Shown piece by piece: positions 1-11,186 of a DNA stretch of 64,000 bases (the stretch's first letter is position 1; every line of letters starts with the position of its first letter). Location of the stretch: positions 57,978,444 to 58,042,443 of the forward strand of contig NW_026623067.1 of assembly GCF_023065955.2 (NCBI RefSeq). Reading direction: 5' to 3'. This DNA comes from Ursus arctos (taxonomy: Eukaryota > Chordata > Mammalia > Carnivora > Ursidae). A model generated the notes under the pieces. The model made no database searches. It saw only the letters and a list, made by a program, of their open reading frames with translations, and was not told where the DNA came from. Position numbers and translations under genes: made by a program.

Positions 1-1790
1 GAGAGAAGCTGTTGTTCAATTTAGTTTGTTTCAAGCGATTTTCTGTACTTCAAATGAAAGGAACGGTGATTGGTTTTTGTCTACCTAGCATCTGTGCCCT
101 TTTCCTAATTAGCACTCTGATCTCTTTTGGGGGAAATACCTCTTTCCCCTGTGTGTAGTTTTGGGGGGACCACCACTTCCTGTCACAGAAGCTGAGACAC
201 TAGATACTGTTTTTCTCATCATCTTAGTACAGGCAATGGCATATCTGCGGTAAAAACTCAACCAACTGGATGCCTCTGCTCAAGACTTCGAATCTTGAGT
301 GACCCAAGCATGGCGGCTTGGCCTTATCCAGACTGTTACAGCTGTGGCATCATTCCCAGACTGCAGGCCTCCTCACTCTGGCACGGTCTTGGTGTTGTCC
401 TGTCTCCCAGCCTGATTCTTGAGGCTCCCTGTCAATCTGTGAACACCAGAGAGCCGCTGATAAAGTCCCCTTTTCTTGGGTCAACCAGAAATCTCTGCTT
501 GTTGCTTACACCACAGCACTCTGACTAAACCACTCACACAAATGAGGAAAACATACTTCTGACCATATGAACACCTTCTCTTCGGGCTACAGGAGGTTAG
601 CTCGGTAAGCTACTAATTATTAGGGTTCTGTGTTTCCATTATTTGTGCATGCAGGCGGCCAGGCCTGCTCTCCCCGCCCTCCTCATGGTCTACACAATGG
701 CGCTCTGATGTGAATCACTGGACTATTTTTCACCCACTTGACCATTCTGGGCTCTATTAAAAAAAAAAAAAAGTAAATCCAGAGCCTTTGTTTTTATTTG
801 GGTCCAGTTGAGACAGCACTCCTTGAGGTGCACCATATTTCAGCATGTCTGCTTGCAAGCCTTTGGTGGGTCGTGATTTCCCTCTCCCTCCCAGATCGAA
901 TATTCTAAAAAGCTTCTCATTGTATCCGTCCTTCAGAGTCATCTGTGGGAATAAAAATGCTCCTGGATGTGCTTATCTGAAATGGGTGAAAGATGAGGAT
1001 CAGGAATGCCTAGACTGAGGCACCTGCAGCAGGCAGGAAAGCAGCTCAGTAACCCAGAGAGCAGAGCACAAAGTCATGGGTGAGAGGTGGGCAGTGGGGG
1101 GGCGACGACACAGGAGGCTTGCAGCCAGGGGACCTTAGTGAGTGGCCACAAATGAGTGCCTGAGCTGCCACTTCGATGAGGTCTATACCCTGAGAAATCC
1201 TCACACTTATAGCTAGATTGGCTGTGTGGATTTCACACAATGGGCCTGAGGGTGGTGCTTGGATCCCCATGAGAGAGGCATCTCTTTACTCCGAGGCTTT
1301 GGCTAATGACCACGAGCAGAAATGACAGCAGCAAAACACAAAACAAAACAAACAAACAAGCAAACAAAGATGATCCAAGTTGGCATTTTGCTGAGCCTCA
1401 TTTATCACCAGTGCCTTAAACCAGCCTCCCTGGTGCTTTCCAGCAGTTAGGAAATCCAGCTTCCACGGGGAGAGGCTCATAGGAGTGGTGTTCCCAGAGA
1501 TGGGGTGGTGATTTGAAATCTCTGTCTAGATCAGCCAAGCCCCAAAGACCAAATGCATAGTGCAGACACAAAAAGGAATATTCAGAACTGAATACCCATT
1601 TGAGTCTCGATGGCTGGACACTGCAATGCAGTGATGTGGCTGGAAAGTAGAAGAAAAGAATACAGAGCCAACAGATCAGTCCAAACTGCAGGTCTGGGGT
1701 GTGTAAATATTTGAACAAGGTTCCCATTTGGCTCAGGGAGGGAAAAGAGAAGGAAAGGGGGCTGCTGCTTCCTGCAGACTTGAGTTCATT
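1..1790. other. unique non-coding sequence
   Basis: No repeat family, splice-flanked exon or RNA gene is recognisable. The open frames are all under about 105 codons, overlap on both strands and resemble no protein I know. A 14-base A run lies at 759-772 and a short CAAA-rich stretch near 1335-1370. Nothing else is seen. Confidence 0.6.
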
Positions 1791-2338
1791 CTTTTTTTTT
1801 TTTTACTTGCACTTTCTTATTGAGATAAAAGTCACCATTTTAAAGTGTACAATTTAGTAAGTTTTTGTATATTCACAATGTTGAGGAACCATCACCATTC
1901 TAATTCCAGAACAGTTCCATCACCCCAAAAAGAAATCCCATACCCATTAGCAGTCACTCCCATTCTTCCTTCCTCCAGCTCTAGGCAATCACAAATCTAC
2001 TCTCAGACTCTATGCATTTGCCTGTTCTGGGTATTTCATCCGAACAGAATCATACAGTATGTGGCCTTTTGTGTCTCGCTTCTTCCACTTAGCATGCTCC
2101 CAGGGTTCACCCATGTTATAGCATGTGTCAGCACTTACTCTTTTTATAGCTGAGAACTATTCCAGTGTGTGGACATACATTTGTTGACCCATTTATCGCT
2201 CGATGAACACATAGATTGCTTCTGCTTTTTGGCTACTACGAACAGTGTTGCTGTGAACATTTGTGTGTACGTTGTTATGTGAAGATACTTTTTCAGTTCT
2301 CTTGGGTATATACCTATGAGTGCAATGGCTGGGTCATA
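1791..2338 (-). repeat. old L1 (L1M-type) 3' end, antisense
   Basis: A T run at 1792-1804 is followed by sequence matching, from memory, the reverse complement of the older mammalian L1 (L1MA/L1MB-type) 3' end: the ttgagataaaagtcacc block, the aaagtgtacaattta block, and ending near gggtatatacctatgagtgc. The element therefore lies on the minus strand with its poly-A at the left edge. It is 5'-truncated and diverged. The open frames across it (1845-2153 plus, 2144-2407 minus) are incidental. The subfamily is not certain. Confidence 0.85.
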
Positions 2339-2732
2339 GACTCCCTTACTTCTTGAAATTCTTAACCTCAGTGCAGGGGCATGGGGCAGTACTGTCCTTG
2401 ACGCCACACCCTTGGATATGCAGCTCTTGGTGCTAAGGTGCCATGTGATGGTGTGATGTGAGCTTTGGTGCCTGCGGGAATGTGGTGGCGATCACAGTTA
2501 CTCCCTAAAAAGTGGAAGGAGAAGGTGATGTGGCAAAGGGAGCCAAGCCAGAGTCAGAGGACCCTTGCAAGGAACATCCATTGTCTCCTGCTGTCAGCTC
2601 AACTCCCCCCCAGAGCCTGGCTGTCCCATCCACATTCCAACCACTGCCGCTCCTCCCAGAAGCACTAACATGGGTCAGGTAGTCAAGTGAATAGGTGCAA
2701 AGAATCAGTAAGATTTTTTAAGGTATTACTCT
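2339..2732. other. unique non-coding sequence
   Basis: Short unique stretch between an L1 and an MLT1-like LTR. Open frames are at most 67 codons. Nothing recognised. Confidence 0.5.
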
Positions 2733-3316
2733 GACGTCTTAGTTGGGTTGCTATAACAAACGACCATAGGGGTGCCTGGGTGGCACAGCGGTTAAGTGTC
2801 TGCCTTCGGCTCAGGGCGTGATCCCGGCGTTATGGGATCGAGCCCCACATCAGGCTCCTCCGCTATGAGCCTGCTTCTTCCTCTCCCACTCCTCCTGCTT
2901 GTGTTCCCTCTCTCGCTGGCTGTCTCTAATAAATAAATAAAATCTAAAAAAAAAAAAAACGAAAACAAAAACAAACAAACGACCATAGATCGTGTGGCTT
3001 ATAAACAACAGAAATTTATTTCTCGCAGTTCTGGAAGCTGAAAGCCTGAGGTCAGGGTGTCAGCATGGTTGGGTTCTGGTGACAGCCCTCTCCCAGGCTG
3101 CAGACTACCATTTTCTCACTGTGACCTCACATGGCAGAGGGAGCTCTCTTTGGTCTCCTTTACAAGGGCATCAATCCTACTCATGGCTCCCAGCCCTATG
3201 ACCCAATCGCTTCCCAAAGGCCCCACCTCCAAATGTCATCACACTAAGCATTAGGTTTCAACACATGGATTTGGGTGGGGGGAGAACTGGGGACACAAAC
3301 ATTCAGTCTATAGCAC
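2733..3316 (-). repeat. MLT1-like (ERVL-MaLR) solo LTR, split by a SINE
   Basis: The left piece (2733-2769, the terminal ttagttgggttgctataacaaa block) and the right piece (2989-3316, from gtggcttataaacaacagaa to acacaaacattcagtctata) read as one reverse-oriented MaLR LTR. The poly-A signal region, the aaggccccacctccaaatg block and the terminal block are in the expected order. A SINE sits between the halves with a 15-bp target duplication. No internal retroviral sequence adjoins it, so it is a solo LTR. Family from memory; subfamily unknown. Confidence 0.75.
2770..2973 (+). mobile_element. carnivoran tRNA-Lys SINE (SINEC), full-length
   Basis: Starts ggtgcctgggtggcacagcg with the Pol III A-box region and has the B-box-like gggatcgagcccc at about 2836-2848, the cctccgctatgagcctgc segment, a CT-rich tail, (aaataaat) and poly-A. 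It is flanked by a perfect 15-bp target duplication, aacaaacgaccatag, at 2755-2769 and 2974-2988. It interrupts an MLT1-like LTR and is therefore younger than it. Non-autonomous; mobilised by L1 enzymes in general knowledge of this class. Confidence 0.95.
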
Positions 3317-3334
3317 CTGGGAACTTTATTTACT

Positions 3335-3437
3335 TTTAAATGTCTTTATTCCCTCTGCTCTTCCCTGTACCGTCCACCCCGCCCGTGCTCTCTCTCTCAA
3401 ATAAATAAAGAAAATCTTTAAAAAAATTAAAAAGTGG
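3335..3437 (+). mobile_element. truncated SINEC 3' fragment
   Basis: The end of this stretch (about 3388-3437) carries the SINE tail gtgctctctctctcaaataaataaag followed by an A-rich end, but the tRNA-like head with A and B boxes is missing or unrecognisable. It directly abuts the next complete SINE. The left boundary is uncertain. Confidence 0.5.
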
Positions 3438-3442
3438 GGGGA

Positions 3443-3640
3443 GGCACCTGGGTGGTTCAGTCGATTAAGCATCTGACTTTGGCTCAGGTCATGATCCCAG
3501 GGTCCTGGGATCGAGCCCTGCATCAGGCTCCTTGGTCAGTGGGGAGCCCGCTTCTCCCTCTCCATCTGCGCCCCCCCATCAATTGTGCTCTCTCTTTCTT
3601 TCTCTCAAATAAATAAATAAAATCTTTTAAAAAAATAAAA
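3443..3640 (+). mobile_element. carnivoran tRNA-Lys SINE (SINEC)
   Basis: Begins ggcacctgggtggttcagtc (A-box region) with the B-box-like gggatcgagccctgc near 3508, then the caggctccttggtcagtggggagcc variant, a CT-rich tail and an (aaata)n/poly-A end. This middle segment belongs to a different subtype from the 2770 copy (gctccctgctcagtggggag type). No clean target duplication is seen, partly because it abuts another SINE tail. Confidence 0.92.
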
Positions 3641-5177
3641 GTCTTCGCTTTATCATTATGTTCTGTGCTAAGAGCCAGAGAACTACTAGTCTGGACCCCC
3701 TGCTAACACTCTGCCTTGTTCCTCCTGAGACAAGAGGGATTTAGTGATGCTCCCGGCGCCTCCTGCAAGAATGCACACCATGGCATTTCTGAACTAATGC
3801 GATGCTCTTCTGTGCCTTCCTCTCCCTTCCCTCTACAAACTGCTACCCTGGCCAAAGGGCCAGAATGGAAGGCACACCTTTCTTCTAATCAAAGTTTGTC
3901 CTCCTCTGACCTCTCAGGCTGTTTAAGTTCCTCTCACCAAATAAATCCCATAGGCACTGTTGCAATAGTTCAAATGGATTCCGCCCTAAGAGCACAGATG
4001 CAGAGGAAACCCACAGGATGAGGAGGGGGCTGGTTTTTTTGTGGTGGTGGTGGTGGTGATGGTTGAAATGCTGTTTGTAGCATTAATTAAAATGAAAAAA
4101 GCAGGATCTTCCTAACACGAGATATTACGGTAACTATCTGGGGGGGAATATGCCGCCATCGGCACCTTTAATCTGCACAAACCTAGCCTGGGTGGCTCAC
4201 AACGCTGGCAGGTAAAACGGCCCTAACCATTTTAACCACCGTTTTTCAATGCCTGACTCTATGTGGTGGGTGCTCTGCTGGGAGAAAGGGATGCAAAAAT
4301 GATTAAAACACAGTTCTTGTCCTCAAGGAATTTATAATATTAGTGGAAATATGTGAGGGAATCTGATACGTTGGGCAAAAGAGGAAAGTTGAAGATTTCG
4401 GGGGGGAAAAAAGGACAGAAGCCAGCACAGGCGAGATCACTCAGCCTCACTGAGCGCTCTGAGGCTGGAAAGTCAGCAGACTGTATTCCTTCTGCCTAGA
4501 CCATCGCGGTGGGACGGGGAGAGGGGAGAGTAGTTCTGTGGATCCAATGAGTCCACCTGGCACTTTCCCTGCAGCCTTAGCGTCAGCAGAGTCTCCTCTC
4601 TAGACACTACTGAAACCACTGACCCTAGATAATCCTTACAGTGGAATTATTTGCTTTGAAAGCAAAAAGGTGCTAGTGGCTTCTTTCAGAAAAGCATCTA
4701 TTTTTGTAATTAATTAAATCAAGGGAAACTTTTGGTCTATGGTAGGTACTGCCTCCTCTAATTCTAAAGGCATCAATGACCCAAATATTTATATTAATCC
4801 ATTTAAGCAAGGCACACGGGGTGCAGTAGGGGCAGCTGTACAAGGCTGCTCCCTCACGGGCCCTGCAGCAGGAAGAGCACAGGACCAGCCTGGAAGGGAC
4901 CACCAGACCATACTGCAGCTTGGAGGGGTTTCTTCTACCAGATACTGGGATTTCAGCAAATTTCTCAGGTCCTTGCCAAGTGCTCTGAAGCACTTCAGTC
5001 CCAGAGCTGTGTCTGCTGTTGGTCTGGGAGATACTATGATAATGACTAGCTCTTGGGGAAATGGTGCTTTTTGAAGGGACACATCAGTCTGTCACTGATT
5101 GTCTTGGAGTAATGTTTTGGGATATAAAACTGAAACTACCTGGTAAACATGGACCTTCTTGCTGCTGCTGTAAAAGA
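3641..5177. other. mostly unique sequence
   Basis: Contains a short (TGG)n stretch at about 4041-4058. A 4245-4350 block (gtgggtgctctgctgggag, then cttgtcctcaaggaatttat) resembles a common ancient mammalian repeat whose family name I cannot assign. At 4739-5082, open frames of 111 (plus) and 97 (minus) codons overlap; neither resembles a known protein and no splice or promoter context supports them. Confidence 0.5.
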
Positions 5178-5188
5178 TAAGCATCCCT

Positions 5189-5392
5189 GGGGCACCTGGG
5201 TGGTGCAGTCGTTAAGCATCTGCCTTCAGCTCAGGGTGTGATCCCAGCGTTCTGGGATCGAGCCCCACATCAGGCTTCTCCGCTATGAGCCTGCTTCTTC
5301 CTCTCCCACTCCCCCTGCTTGTGTTCCCTCTCTTGCTGGCTATCTCTCTCTGTCAAATAAATAAATAAATTCTTTAAAAAAAAAAAAAAAGG
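5189..5392 (+). mobile_element. carnivoran tRNA-Lys SINE (SINEC)
   Basis: Head ggggcacctgggtggtgcag, B-box-like gggatcgagcccc, the cttctccgctatgagcctgc middle (bear/panda-like subtype) and a CT-rich tail ending in poly-A at about 5376-5390. It is flanked by an 11-bp perfect duplication, taagcatccct, at 5178-5188 and 5393-5403, extendable leftward with one mismatch. Confidence 0.94.
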
Positions 5393-5403
5393 TAAGCATC
5401 CCT

Positions 5404-6420
5404 CTTTGCGGAAACTGAAGGAATTTTCTCTGAGTCTAAGGGTGAGCTTCAGAGGCAAGACTGGAAATTCTTCCCTTGCCCCAGTTTCTTGAAACACAGT
5501 TCACTTGCTTCATACCCTCATCGTCTTCTTGGAAAAGCAGGGAAGGCAAAGACAGCACCACTAGGAGGCCTCCAATGCTTCAACTGTTAACTAGCATTTT
5601 CCCCAAATGTGTTTCTGGTTAGTTTAAAGAAGGATAAACAAGATTTAATAGCTGGCAATGAATCACATTTTTTTCTCCCTAAATGCTATTTGGATCCACT
5701 CAAACGCCTGTCATTCTACTTTTGTACAAATAAATAAATCTCCTTTTCTTTTCTGCATTTTTCTCTGTCCTGCATTTCCTAAAATACAATTTGTTTGACG
5801 GATGAGTTAAGCGGTTCTAAGGTTTGTTTTTGGCTCTGTAGGCAACTGGGCTGTTTTCTCATCATAATTCAGTGGGACAAGGTTATCACCCCACAAACAC
5901 TAACACCTCATCTAGAATCAGAAGCACCCCCCCCCCAAGAAGAAAGCAACTGCTGATGTTCTTGGTATAAGTTTCACTTGTTACATATAAAGTTTCCTTG
6001 TATGGACATCTCTGTCCTGCCCCTCCCCTCTCCTCTTGTTTTAGTTCTGCTGGGGGTACTGGGCCTACACAGGCATTCTGAAGTGTAATTACAGACAGAC
6101 AAAAAGTAAACAACAAGAAGCTCATCATCTGCTTAAGCTTGGGGTTCTAGAACCAGGAATCTGACAAACGAGGACCCACCTCACTGTAACTTGAAAGTAA
6201 AATTAACCCACAAAAATTTTTTTCCGAAATATACACTGCATAATCGTGATTTTTTTTTTGAAAAAGACAAAGACCTGTGAAATAGTTGCTCCGAAATTAA
6301 ACTTACATGTTTTTGAAAGTCATTATACCGGAATAAAACTGAAATGTTCTCCAAATAGACTTGGAATCAAGATGACATTACATTTGGTTTCAAGTCCCCG
6401 GTTAAAGGGAGAGTGCCAAT
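5404..6420. other. unique non-coding sequence
   Basis: AT-rich unique sequence. A C run at about 5928-5937 is a likely sequencing or assembly weak point. No gene, exon or repeat family is recognised; open frames are at most 80 codons. Confidence 0.5.
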
Positions 6421-6517
6421 GAAGCATGGGACACTACATCAAAAACTAATGAAATACCGTATGGTAACTAACAAAAAATAATAAACAAACAAACAAACAA
6501 ACAAACAATAAATAAAT
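6421..6517 (+). repeat. carnivoran L1 3' end with (AAAC)n tail
   Basis: The block gacactacatcaaaaactaa, then tgaaataccgtatggtaact, then aataataaacaaac matches in reverse complement the antisense fragment at 41243-41345, and from memory the 3' terminus of carnivoran L1. The tail is a short (AAAC)n tract at about 6484-6508. It is a severely 5'-truncated insertion of about 100 bp. Confidence 0.75.
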
Positions 6518-6894
6518 AATTGCCCATTATAACAAGAAATGAGGCAGATCTAACAAGTATGCCAAAGGTTTTATTTTGAAGTTCGCACTAATGCAGAGTC
6601 TCTGTGAGCCTATTCAAATGTTCCATCAGTGCTTCTCATAATCAGAAATGGTATTGCCCAGGAAAAAGGTAGAAGATCCCAAGAGGAGGGCAAACCCAGA
6701 GTCCAGAGGTAGGCTCCTGTTTCTCTTGGGTGGGTAGTTGGGGGATGAAGAGGAAGGAGCAGGTTTCCACCTAAGAGTTGCCCTGCCATCCCACCTCCCC
6801 TGACCCCATCTGTCAAAGCTCATCCACAAAGCCCGGAAGCCATATGGCCTAGCCTGAAGGTTATTTCCCCAAGTTTTTCATATTTTTTTCTATT

Positions 6895-7055
6895 AAGTAC
6901 TATTTAAGTCTGCCTTTCAGTACTTACTATGTTCTTTGCAATAATCTGTTCACAAGCCTATAATTATCTCGAGAACAGGGACATTACCATCTTTGGATCT
7001 CCCAGTATCCAGCATAGCACCTGTCATAACTGATAAATGAATAAATGAGCAGTGG
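6895..7055 (+). repeat. L2 3' fragment
   Basis: The order ctcgagaacagggacattac, then tctcccagtatccagcatag, then aactgataaatgaataaatg is the usual 3' end of the ancient LINE L2 (usage summary, then aataaatg tail). Diverged; boundaries approximate. Confidence 0.65.
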
Positions 7056-7120
7056 CATGAAGGAAAGAATATCAAACAACACTGATTAATAATCCACTTC
7101 CTAAAAAATAATAATGAAAT

Positions 7121-7299
7121 ATTTTAAAAATTTTAAGATTTTATTTATTTATTTGAGAGAGAGAAAGAGCACAAGCAGCGGGAGGGGCAAATGGAGAGGG
7201 AGAAGCAGGGAGCCCGATGTGGGACTTGATCCCATGACTCTGAGTTTATCACCTGAACTGAAGGCAGATGTTTAACCCACTGAGCCACCCAGGTGCCCC
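7121..7299 (-). mobile_element. carnivoran SINE (SINEC), antisense
   Basis: Reverse-complement SINE: ttaagattttatttatttat tail at the left, gagagagaaagagcacaagc, the agcagggagcccgatgtggg middle, the B-box complement, and the head gagccacccaggtgcccc ending at 7299. The central part, with gactctgagtttatcacctg, is diverged. No clear target duplication was found. Confidence 0.9.
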
Positions 7300-7506
7300 A
7301 AGATGAAAAAAAATTTTTAAGTCACTTTCCTTTCCCAACTTTCATTTATCAGCCACCTACGAAAAATATGTAATTTTTAAAAAGTAACATGAAGAGTATG
7401 ATTTCCAGTAAGTTTCATGAAATTTTGAACACTGTTTTTGGGGCTTCCTCATAAGTGCACTGGGCCCTGGGGTCCAGGAAACACAAAGTAGGAGCAATTG
7501 GGCCAG

Positions 7507-7650
7507 GCCAGTGGTTCTCTAACTTGAGTGTGCGCTGGAATCACCCAAAGGACTTCTTAGATTGCTGGGTCTCACTCCCAGAGGTTCTAATCCAGGAGGC
7601 TGGGGGTACAGCTGTTGCTGCTGGTCTGGGGAACCCCACTTAGATAAGAG
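7507..7650. repeat. MER5-like DNA transposon relic (hAT-Charlie)
   Basis: Starts cagtggttctctaacttgag and includes gctggaatcacccaaagg, ttgctgggtctcactcccag and gctgctggtctggggaacc, the order I remember for MER5A-type non-autonomous hAT elements. Non-coding. Orientation is not assigned because the ends are near-palindromic. Confidence 0.65.
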
Positions 7651-9094
7651 AACAGGCAGGGGTGGTGGGTGCTGAGTTTGCAGTTCTCGGGCTGACCAAA
7701 CTGCATGGCATTTAACAGGCCATTCACCCATCTCACGGTGGCCCATGGAGGTGGGAATGGCAACGGCACCTTATGTCCACAGAGCACCCCAGAACACGAA
7801 CCCTGGGTTACTTACACAATCACACCTTTCTCAGCCTTGCGGGGATTGAAGCTAACAGGGAGAAAAACAGTAAAAATGACGGTGCTTTGGAAAATCCGAA
7901 GTGCTACAGAAATGTGCTGTTTTATCATCACAAACATCCTAACTGTACACTGGGCTTTTCCACGGGGGCCTTTCCGGGTTGGACTTCTCAGCCTAGAAAT
8001 ACTGATGTTAATATAATGGAACAAACTCCCTGTTTTAGGAAATATGAAAAATGCTTGAGAAAAATGCATGTACCGGGGTTTACATCCTGGGGGAGTGCAC
8101 ATTTTTGGGGGCCTTGTACTAAACTGATACAGAAGGACAGGCATCTGCTCAGTATCTGTGCATATGTCTTTACCCGCTGATGCCCCAACCACCAGGGTTG
8201 TTTCCTGGGGATCTGCTGGCAGCCCTGACTCCAACATTAATCAACTTGACATCTGGAACCAACCTGAGGCACCCCATCTGATTGTCCCAGATGCCTTTAC
8301 TTTTCAGCTGTCAGCAAAGAGATTATTCAGTTAAGGGTGCCAGGTCTACACCACACAGTCTGTGTGGAGGAGGGCTGAGTGCTATGTTAAAAAGGAAGCT
8401 GAATAATCTGGGAGTGTGGGCAAGACAAAAATTTCCCTCAGTAATCTGTCAACTCAAACCTACACCAGGAAGGCATTTTGCCTGCAGCAGCAAAATGACT
8501 GTGGTTGGGTCGACCTGGCGAGATTATGCTCTCCGTGTCCTTGGCTGCATATTTTGCCCATTTTTGCAAACTCTAATCCTCCCTGAGCTAGCTCAGGAAC
8601 AGCAGCAGCGACTTTCGAAGCCCTCGAGCGCCCAGGGCTCTGCTGCAGGCTGGACTGCATTCTTCAGTGGTGCTGGGAAGGAGTTGACCCTTCCTCTTAG
8701 GTGAGTTCCAAGAAATGCTGGGCGCTGCTTAGTGAATAGCAACCTACTCGCTGTCGCTACCCTGAGAGCAGCATGGGATGGGGCTGATAGGCACAGTGTC
8801 AATCACATACCTTTCTCGGTTTAGCACTCCACCTATTCTCATAGGAAAATGAGGCCCAGGACGTTATCCAGAAGAACTGCTTGTTGGAAACTGCTCTGTG
8901 ATGTGTTAGGATGAAGCAGGCAATAAGGAAATCAAAACTTCACCTCATCGAGGAGGGAAAAAAAACCTGTAGGTAACAGTGTAAATCGGCCAGGAGACAA
9001 ATGTCTGCCTGGATTGTCACCCACCATTTCACGGCCTTGATTTCTCAAAACCTAAAACCAGAAAGGACCCAAACCAGAGCGGAAGGGCATCCTG
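7651..9094. other. unique non-coding sequence
   Basis: No repeat or gene recognised. Open frames up to 141 codons (7812-8237 minus, 7773-8180 plus, 8282-8704 plus) overlap one another on opposite strands, lack any recognisable motif and look incidental. Confidence 0.5.
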
Positions 9095-9310
9095 GCCTCC
9101 CATGTTTGCTGATTTAATTTTCCTCTCTGAACACACGCAGCCCCATAATTAGAACATTTACCAACCATAAATACAATTTATGTGTGGAGAAGTTCAAGCT
9201 GAGATACGGTTTCAATAAAAACAGTCCTTCTGCGCTGATTAGAATGTGTAAAGAGGAAATCTGTTTATACCACAATCTACTCAAAACTTGTGTTGGCAGC
9301 AACACTCTTG
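9095..9310. promoter_or_regulatory. candidate conserved non-coding element
   Basis: Low-repeat AT-rich segment with balanced composition and several homeodomain-type cores (ataattagaac near 9145, ctgattagaatg near 9235, gatttaattttc near 9110). It has the look of mammalian enhancer elements, but conservation cannot be measured here. The open frame at 9114-9305 minus is probably incidental. Confidence 0.3.
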
Positions 9311-10149
9311 ACTAATAAATGTCAATAGCAAGGCTACACGGAGAGTATGAATTAAACTGCTCACAATCTGGAGATTCAGAGCACAGTCTAAAATGGCATG
9401 CCCAACTCATCCACTACGTCCGTCCTGAAGGAACGCCCTGAGCTGCTAACGGAGGGGGGCCTGCTCAGGGATGCCCCTCCCACTGTGGAGTTTAAGGCCA
9501 CCCTCCAAAGGCAAGAGGTTCTCAGAGGAAACTGCAGAGTCCTGCCATGTTTCGGAAAGGGATTCCTATTTATTTGCCATCTCTTAAAATAACACTGGTA
9601 TCATTCTGGATGTGTGTAGCATGAAGAATGAGATTGTTGGAATAATTTAAAAGCAACAGAGCATTTAATTTTTCCGATACTCCATTTTTCATTTCCTATT
9701 GATTTCATAAAAATCAGCAATCAAACACTGTTGAGTCCATCCACCCACCTATTCATCCGGACCAACAGTAGCCCTGGTCTGATCAGCGCAAGATCCCCTG
9801 ACGGTTGACAGGACTCAGAAGAACCCTTGGTCATATTCAAGAACCAGAAGGAGGAAGAAAAACACAAGCAGGAGAGCTGAAGGTGAGAAGCCACAAAGGA
9901 CAAGTGGGCACGATCTGCGAAGGCAGAGATGCTGTAGGATGGGACAGCCTGCTGGGTGGGTATATGTGTCTCCTCTACAGCGGACTGTTAAAGAGCCACC
10001 TTACAATGACGGAGGCATGACCAGCCATACTGGTGAGAGACATAGAAAGATCTCTGAGCGGTGAACAGTCTTCCCCTTCAGGTTGGCTGGGGGGTAATCT
10101 ACACTTATTGTGCTGGAAGGACAGTGGTGTGAGCAGCTTGCCTCTAGGA

Positions 10150-10400
10150 ACAATGATAAAAACAACAATAACAGCAAATATGTGCTACATGCCAGCCACC
10201 GTTCTAAGCAATTGACATTCATCAACTCATTTAATCATCACAACCACCACCGTAGGAAATAGGTATTATTACCACCCCCATTTTACAGATGAAGAAACTG
10301 AGGCACAGAGGTGCAGGAACTTCCCAAGGTCATCCAGTCAGTGAATGGCGAACGCAGACTCAAGCAGCTCATTCTGTCACAAGCTTGAGCTCAAATCCCT
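10150..10400 (-). repeat. MIR SINE, antisense
   Basis: The run caactcatttaatcatcaca, then ggtattattaccacccccat, then tttacagatgaagaaactga, then ggcacagaggtgcaggaact matches the reverse complement of the MIR core and tRNA-like half, well known in mammals. Ancient and non-coding; boundaries approximate. Confidence 0.88.
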
Positions 10401-10829
10401 GCTACCTCTCGAAAGAACCACTACCCATAGAGTGAGCCCTGTTCTAAGCAGGCTCCAGCGTCCCTGATTATAACCAGCACTGCATTCTACCTGCTGACAT
10501 GACTGACAAAAGTCACCTGAATATACCATGTCCCCTCTACCCTTTTCTTTTGTCCCATTACACTTGCTCTAACTCCAGAGTTGGCCAGAAGCCCTGTTAC
10601 ACTCCGGAGTGACTACGTGTTTATTTGTGTGGCCCTGGGCTGTCACATGGGGTACGAATGGGGCCCCACCCTCAGACCAGGCTCTCCTTCTCTTCTCCAG
10701 GTTTTTCAGGCATTCACTCAGATCTGAGTTGCGGCTGGCGAAGGCTGTGTGCACCCACACACAAAGAGAGAGCGCAGGCCATTGTTTTCTGATGATTCAG
10801 ACTCAAGAAAAACTCCAGACAGCAGGATA

Positions 10830-11035
10830 CTCATTTACAGAGCACTTGCGATATATGAAATCGGTGCTTTCTCAGGTCTTATTTCATTTACTTCTCACAG
10901 CAACTCAGGGACTCAGCCATTGTTATCTCTGATTTTAGAGGGAAAAAGGCTGAAGATTCAGACAAAGCTCTGTGACTTGCCCAAGATCATTCATATGTCT
11001 GGTAAAAAGCACAGTCAGGACTCAAAATCCATGTC
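10830..11035 (-). repeat. MIR-like fragment, antisense
   Basis: Diverged version of the same pattern: atttcatttacttctcacag, then gattttagagggaaaaaggc, then ctgtgacttgcccaagatca, then a final ggactcaaaatcc block. Ancient relic; less certain than the copy at 10150. Confidence 0.6.
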
Positions 11036-11100
11036 TATATCATGATGCCGAACACAAACCCATTTTTCCTTCAGCCCTTTATAAATAAGAACAGCAACAA

Positions 11101-11186
11101 GGAAGGAAGGAAGGAAGGAAGGAAGGAAGGAAGGAAGGAAGGAAGGAAGGAAGGAAGAAAGAAAGGAAGAAAGAAAGAAAAAGAAA
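11101..11186 (+). repeat. (GGAA)n microsatellite
   Basis: About 14 uninterrupted GGAA units from 11101 to about 11156, decaying into GAAA/GGAA mixtures to 11186. The 64- and 114-codon open frames over it are repeats of EGRK/LPSF residues and are not genes. GGAA is the ETS core, so such arrays can bind ETS factors; no function is shown here. Confidence 0.97.

Noticed and set aside
2770..2850. A tRNA-Lys gene suggested by A- and B-box sequences
   Set aside because: The boxes belong to a SINE head. There is no intact cloverleaf, and the same sequence recurs in about nineteen dispersed copies with SINE tails.
7773..8237. 135-codon plus and 141-codon minus frames as a gene
   Set aside because: They overlap each other, show no motif, and no splice, promoter or poly-A context is visible.
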